From contig DJIE01000217.1 in the NCBI GenBank assembly GCA_002433465.1, positions 4,817 to 13,954 of the forward strand: a stretch of DNA of 9,138 nucleotides. Reading direction: 5' to 3'. Made by a program: the position numbers and the translations under genes. This DNA is from Salinisphaera sp. UBA6602. Its GTDB lineage: Bacteria > Pseudomonadota > Gammaproteobacteria > Nevskiales > Salinisphaeraceae. Positions 6,384-9,138 of this stretch are shown here, one piece after another. Every line of letters begins with the position of its first letter. Positions within the stretch are counted from its first letter, which is position 1. The notes beneath the pieces are model-generated. The model was not told the origin of the DNA and made no database searches. It was given only the letters and a program-made list of their open reading frames with translations.

Positions 6384-7002
6384 TATCTTATTGTAACCCT
6401 TGGTATTCGGCGTTTTTGCTTTACCAAGATAGTCCACAAATTCTTCAATACATGGAAAACTCGACGCGCCGCCGCTCGCCTTCCGGAAATTTTTGAGCAA
6501 ATATATATCTTTTTCTGGAGACACCAAATCCCTGAACTGCTCTTCGAGCATTTTTTGGTCAGCGATGTTGTTATTCCAAGCACTAAGGACTACTTCGAGA
6601 GAGTTTAAATAATCAATTACCTCCCATCTCAAAGCGGATGATTGCTCTACGCTGAGATTATAGTCGTCGTCACTGTTTTCGATATCACCTTTCAATGCTG
6701 CACGTAAAAGCGGAATATATTTTCCTTTTACTGAAAATGGCTCCTGCGCAAGAAGTGTTTTTGCTTGCTCTTCTGAAAATTCGTCAACTAACTTCCGAGC
6801 GGCGGTAGATCTTTGGGTGAGATTCTGAACCCAACTTTCGAGTAATGTGATGGAAAGCTCCCGTCGCGATCTTTTATGATCCGCCCGAAACTGAAGATAT
6901 GCCAATAAAATAGCACTAGCAGCAACGACACTCGAGATTGCCGTGACCCAATGCAAAAAAAGCGACATAAAGCATTTTCCCCTAATATCGAAACTTATCT
7001 AA
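6288..7002 (-). mobile_element. Integron gene cassette 1 (one-gene, complete)
   Basis: A 715 bp unit from TTAGAT (7002-6997) to the conserved G of its attC (6288). The junction heptamer GTTAGAT (7003-6997) fits the GTTRRRY consensus and is the exact complement of its own R'' box ATCTAAC (6383-6377), the expected signature of a cassette inserted from a circle. It holds one gene, 34 bases from its left end to the ATG, plus a complete attC. This cassette should be recombination-competent if an integrase is supplied. Confidence 0.8.
6378..6968 (-). CDS. Cassette-borne membrane-anchored helical protein, function unknown
   Basis: 196 residues. One N-terminal transmembrane helix (about 5-27, containing ISSVVAASAILLAYLQF) is followed by a basic stretch (HKRSRREL, 31-38), which predicts an inward-facing soluble domain by the positive-inside rule. 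The rest is charged, Leu-rich and probably all-helical, with no catalytic motif I can see. The single-TM plus helical layout loosely recalls DUF4760-like proteins, a weak match from memory. ATG at 6968 has AGGGG about 10 bases upstream; a closer ATG seven bases before is out of frame. The stop TAA lies within the attC R'' box. It precedes the CBASS genes in transcriptional order and could share an upstream promoter. Being a cassette neighbour of CBASS makes a defence or stress role possible but unproven. Confidence 0.75.
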   Translation of the reverse strand: MSLFLHWVTAISSVVAASAILLAYLQFRADHKRSRRELSITLLESWVQNLTQRSTAARKLVDEFSEEQAKTLLAQEPFSVKGKYIPLLRAALKGDIENSDDDYNLSVEQSSALRWEVIDYLNSLEVVLSAWNNNIADQKMLEEQFRDLVSPEKDIYLLKNFRKASGGASSFPCIEEFVDYLGKAKTPNTKGYNKII

Positions 7003-7113
7003 CGCCAATTCGACGACATTTGTCGACCTAATACGCACGTAATTAGTCTACCTAACACGACTGCGGGTATCGTCGAATCAATCATTTACAGGTTTTCTGC
7101 ATATTAGGTAGAC
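6997..7113 (-). other. Candidate attI site or remnant of an upstream att site
   Basis: Upstream of cassette 1 on the minus strand, the core GTTAGAT (7003-6997) is preceded by two direct repeats, GTATTAGGTCGAC (7034-7022) and GTGTTAGGTAGAC (7058-7046), sharing 11 of 13 bases, 24 bp apart. A third copy, in the opposite orientation, is at 7101-7113 (plus strand ATATTAGGTAGAC). Core-like boxes repeated beside a cassette junction resemble the integrase-binding sites of an attI, but the order and spacing are not a match to attI1 that I can confirm, and no intI gene is near. No confident cassette promoter was found here. From 7114 to 7204 I see nothing else beyond short ATCGAT-type palindromes. Confidence 0.4.
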
Positions 7114-7204
7114 GATATCGATATGCGTCGATTATCGACATGCCGTACGGACCGGCTGAGTTCCTTTTCTGTGTTCATTCGAATATGGCACGGATGCACG
7201 CCAT

Positions 7205-7233
7205 AAAAAAGCCCGCGCTCGGCGGGCTTTTTT
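7205..7233. terminator. Bidirectional intrinsic terminator
   Basis: AAAAAAGCCCGC (7205-7216), five-base loop, GCGGGCTTTTTT (7222-7233): a GC-rich stem flanked by A6 and T6, functional in both directions. On the minus strand it lies about 60 bases beyond the stop of the glutathione transferase gene, so it should end that transcript and insulate the cassette array from read-through by it. Confidence 0.9.
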
Positions 7234-7292
7234 CGTAGGTTAGAAGCGATATGGCTACAGGCAGCAAGGCACTTCCAGCCCAGAAGGCATGA

Positions 7293-7988
7293 CTAGCGCT
7301 TCTCGTACTGCTTGTTTCCAAACATATTCTCCATCGCATTCTTGTCCTGGCTGAAATCCGTATGGTGATCGGCCAGAACCTGTAGCCCTTTCTTGACGTT
7401 CTCGCGATCGCCGATCATTTCGAACCAGCGGCGTACGTTCGGGTAGTCGTCGATATTCACGCCCTGCGTTTCGGCGCTGCGCAGCCACGGCCAGGTCGCG
7501 ATATCGGCAATGGAATAGTCGTTGCCGGCAAGGAACTTGAAGTCGGCCAGGCGGCGATCCATGACCCCGTAGATGCGATTGGCTTCGTTCTCGTAACGCT
7601 TGATGGCGTATTCGATCTTCTCTGGCGCGTACTTGTTGAAGTGATGCGCCTGGCCGAGCATGGGGCCGACGCTGGCCATCTGGAACATGAGCCATTGCAT
7701 GACGTCGTTACGCTTGACCGTATCGGTCGGTAGCAGACGGCCGGTCTTTTCGGCCAGATAGATGAGCATGGCGCCCGATTCGAACAGGGCATACGGCTTA
7801 CCATTGGGGCCGTCCTGATCGACCATGGCCGGGATCTTGTTGTTTGGGCTGATCTTGAGGAATTCTTCGCCGAACTGGTCGCCCTTGCCGATGTTGATCG
7901 GGTGGGCGGTGTATTCGAGGCCCATTTCCTCGAGCGCGATATGGATCTTGTGGCCGTTGGGGGTAGTCCAGGTATAGAGATCAATCAT
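7293..7988 (-). CDS. yfcG: YfcG-like glutathione transferase / disulfide-bond oxidoreductase
   Basis: 231 residues, usual for the Nu-class GSTs (E. coli YfcG about 215). The N-terminal thioredoxin-like domain begins MIDLYTWTTPNGHK, where T9 and N11 correspond to the YfcG residues that contact the glutathione sulfur; NNKIP (49-53) holds the cis-Pro, and ES (70-71) binds the gamma-glutamyl group. The helical C-terminal domain contains GPMLGQAHHFN (108-118) and the N-capping SIAD (159-162), both as in YfcG. YfcG binds GSSG or two GSH and has disulfide reductase activity, so a role in thiol homeostasis in the cytosol is likely; substrates are unknown. The ATG at 7988 is preceded by AAGGA at good spacing. 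Divergent from the SDR gene across 125 bp; ended by the terminator at 7205-7233. YghU is the nearest alternative, but it is longer at its N-terminus. Confidence 0.9.
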   Translation of the reverse strand: MIDLYTWTTPNGHKIHIALEEMGLEYTAHPINIGKGDQFGEEFLKISPNNKIPAMVDQDGPNGKPYALFESGAMLIYLAEKTGRLLPTDTVKRNDVMQWLMFQMASVGPMLGQAHHFNKYAPEKIEYAIKRYENEANRIYGVMDRRLADFKFLAGNDYSIADIATWPWLRSAETQGVNIDDYPNVRRWFEMIGDRENVKKGLQVLADHHTDFSQDKNAMENMFGNKQYEKR

Positions 7989-8113
7989 GAACGATCCTTC
8001 GTCTTTCGACGTATGCTTGTATTCGCTTTATACAGCCTGACGTTGTAGGGCATTGATGGTTATTCAAGAGGCGCGCCGCCGATCGGCTGGGTCGCGCGAC
8101 ACAGGAGCAGTAC

Positions 8114-8761
8114 ATGAAGATACTTGTCGCAGGTTCCCACGGGCAGATCGGCCAGCGGTTGATCCAGGCCATTGCCGAAAGCGACCACACGTCGGTGGCC
8201 ATGATCCGCAGCGCCGGCCAGGCGCCGGAAATGACCAGCCTGGGCGCCCATGAAACAGTGATCGCCGATCTGGAGGATGATTGCAGCGACGCGCTGGCCA
8301 ACGTGGATATCGTGATCTTCACCGCCGGTTCCGGCGGCCATACGCCGCCCGAGAAAACCGAAGACGTGGACCGCAACGGGGCGATTTCGCTGATCGATCA
8401 GGCCGTGGCAAACGGCGTACAGCGTTTCATCATGGTGTCGTCGATAAACGCCGACACGCCCGAAAACGGCCCGGAGGCAATGCAGCACTATTTCGCAGCC
8501 AAGAAAGCTGCGGACGATCGTCTGCGTGCGGCGGGGCTGGATTACACCATAGTACGGCCCGGCAAACTCACCAACGATCCCGGCACGGGCAAGATCGAGC
8601 TGGCCGAATCACTGGGCCGTTACGGCGATATCACCCGCGACGACGTCGCCGCCCTGCTGCTTGCGCTGGTCGATGCGCCGGCGTCCTATAACCGCACGCT
8701 CGAAGTGCTGGCGGGCGATACGCCGATCGCCGAGGCCATCGAATCCCTGCAAGGGCTATGA
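8114..8761 (+). CDS. Atypical SDR-family NAD(P)-binding protein (YhfK/YtfG-like)
   Basis: 215 residues with a Rossmann fold: GSHGQIG (7-13) is the GxxGxxG nucleotide-binding motif after the first strand KILVA, followed by IADLED (50-55), a pattern seen in atypical SDRs at the adenine-binding region. SS (109-110) and YFAAK (Y126, K130) occupy the places of the catalytic Ser and YxxxK of SDRs. IVRPGKLTNDPGTG (146-159) is typical of the a5 atypical SDR group, which includes B. subtilis YhfK. Function in this group is mostly unknown; proposals range from flavin reduction to redox sensing. AGGAG (8103-8107) six bases before the ATG fixes the start. The stop overlaps the next start (ATGA), indicating an operon with the DNA glycosylase gene. 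Divergent promoters with the GST gene must lie in 7989-8113, but I see no convincing boxes. Confidence 0.85.
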   Translation: MKILVAGSHGQIGQRLIQAIAESDHTSVAMIRSAGQAPEMTSLGAHETVIADLEDDCSDALANVDIVIFTAGSGGHTPPEKTEDVDRNGAISLIDQAVANGVQRFIMVSSINADTPENGPEAMQHYFAAKKAADDRLRAAGLDYTIVRPGKLTNDPGTGKIELAESLGRYGDITRDDVAALLLALVDAPASYNRTLEVLAGDTPIAEAIESLQGL

Positions 8762-9138
8762 GCGAGACGTCGAACGAACGCCCCACTCGGCTGATGTTCG
8801 ACGCCGACACGGCCGTCGCCCATCTGCGCGCGGTCGATCCGACGCTGGGCGCATTAATGGATCGCTGCGAGCCATTTGCGCCGTCGACCACGGCAGCGCC
8901 GGATGTCTTTCATTCGCTGGTGCGGGCAATCGTCTACCAGCAGCTATCCGGCAAGGCGGCCGGCACGATCCACCGTCGCCTGCTGGACGCGCTGGGCGGC
9001 GGCGATGCGCCCGGCGCCCAGCGCATCGCAGATGCCGACGACACCACCCTCCGAGCTGCCGGCCTGTCGCAGAACAAGATGCTCAGCCTGCAGTCGCTCG
9101 CAGCCGCCCAGCTGGCCGGCGAACTGCCCGACGAATCC
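8758..9138 (+). CDS. DNA-3-methyladenine glycosylase II (AlkA/HhH-GPD family), 3' partial
   Basis: The first 127 codons are visible; the gene runs off the window. The translation contains FHSLVRAIVYQQLSGKAA (about 50-67), a hallmark of the AlkA-type HhH-GPD glycosylases, and the helix-hairpin-helix approach LRAAGLSQNK (about 100-109), just before where the DNA-binding hairpin and catalytic Asp would follow. These enzymes excise 3-methyladenine and other alkylated bases to start base excision repair. The N-terminus is short and lacks the Ada-type or TBP-like extra domain of E. coli AlkA, as in the smaller MagI/Mag1-like members. The start overlaps the SDR stop as ATGA, so translation is probably coupled. 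The catalytic residues are outside the window. Confidence 0.88.
   Translation, partial: MSETSNERPTRLMFDADTAVAHLRAVDPTLGALMDRCEPFAPSTTAAPDVFHSLVRAIVYQQLSGKAAGTIHRRLLDALGGGDAPGAQRIADADDTTLRAAGLSQNKMLSLQSLAAAQLAGELPDES

Noticed and set aside
6146..6496. A plus-strand frame crossing the attC site
   Set aside because: It crosses two cassette boundaries and lies antisense to both genes; no RBS or motif.
6282..7113. CRISPR array or CRISPR-like repeats around the cassettes
   Set aside because: The repeats are few, short and unevenly spaced, and fit recombination-site boxes better; no cas genes are present.
7103..7140. Palindromic ATCGAT-type stretches as a regulator operator
   Set aside because: Short AT-rich palindromes with no known consensus match (not LexA-like), and no gene start close enough to support a regulatory call.
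7255..7695. A 146-codon minus-strand frame within the GST gene
   Set aside because: Arg-rich alternate frame of a gene with a strong YfcG match and its own RBS.

Overview
The window looks like the chromosome of a high-GC proteobacterium, most likely a gammaproteobacterium: it carries a YfcG-like glutathione transferase, an AlkA-type glycosylase and a GntP-type permease, and its host genes are strongly GC-rich. I cannot fix the genus. A block from about 4.68 to 7.1 kb is clearly more AT-rich (24 G+C in the 60 bases at 5101-5160, against 46 in the 60 at 1561-1620) and looks horizontally acquired.

Left part (1-3739): the 3' end of a GntP-family permease; a membrane-anchored protein with three Asp-box (BNR) motifs, probably a beta-propeller; then, convergent to it, a six-segment membrane protein of unknown function and a complete type I methionine aminopeptidase. 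At 3796-4677 a 5'-truncated diguanylate cyclase lies between two degenerate copies of a ~150 bp direct repeat, each ending in the same 26 bp. The repeat seems to have cut into the cyclase gene on one side and into an integron attC site on the other.

Centre (4678-7113), all on the minus strand: two integron gene cassettes with no integrase gene in view. The first (6288-7002) encodes a small membrane-anchored helical protein of unknown function. The second (4678-6287) encodes a two-gene CBASS anti-phage system: a CD-NTase that should make a cyclic nucleotide signal, and a Cap15-type effector with two membrane helices and a beta-barrel. An intact attC (6282-6383) separates the cassettes; the attC at the distal end is truncated. 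In each cassette the first six bases complement the R'' box at its own 3' end, and each array-terminal gene has its TAA stop inside that R'' box. These are hallmarks of real cassettes. Repeats upstream of the first cassette may be an attI site or the remains of another att site.

Right part (7205-9138): a strong hairpin/T-tract terminator, a minus-strand YfcG-like glutathione transferase and, divergent from it, an atypical SDR NAD(P)-binding protein overlapping by ATGA with the start of an AlkA-family DNA glycosylase that runs off the window. These look like ordinary host stress and repair genes.

The main discovery candidate is a compact CBASS operon carried as an integron cassette, beside a second cassette whose unknown membrane protein could also be a defence gene.
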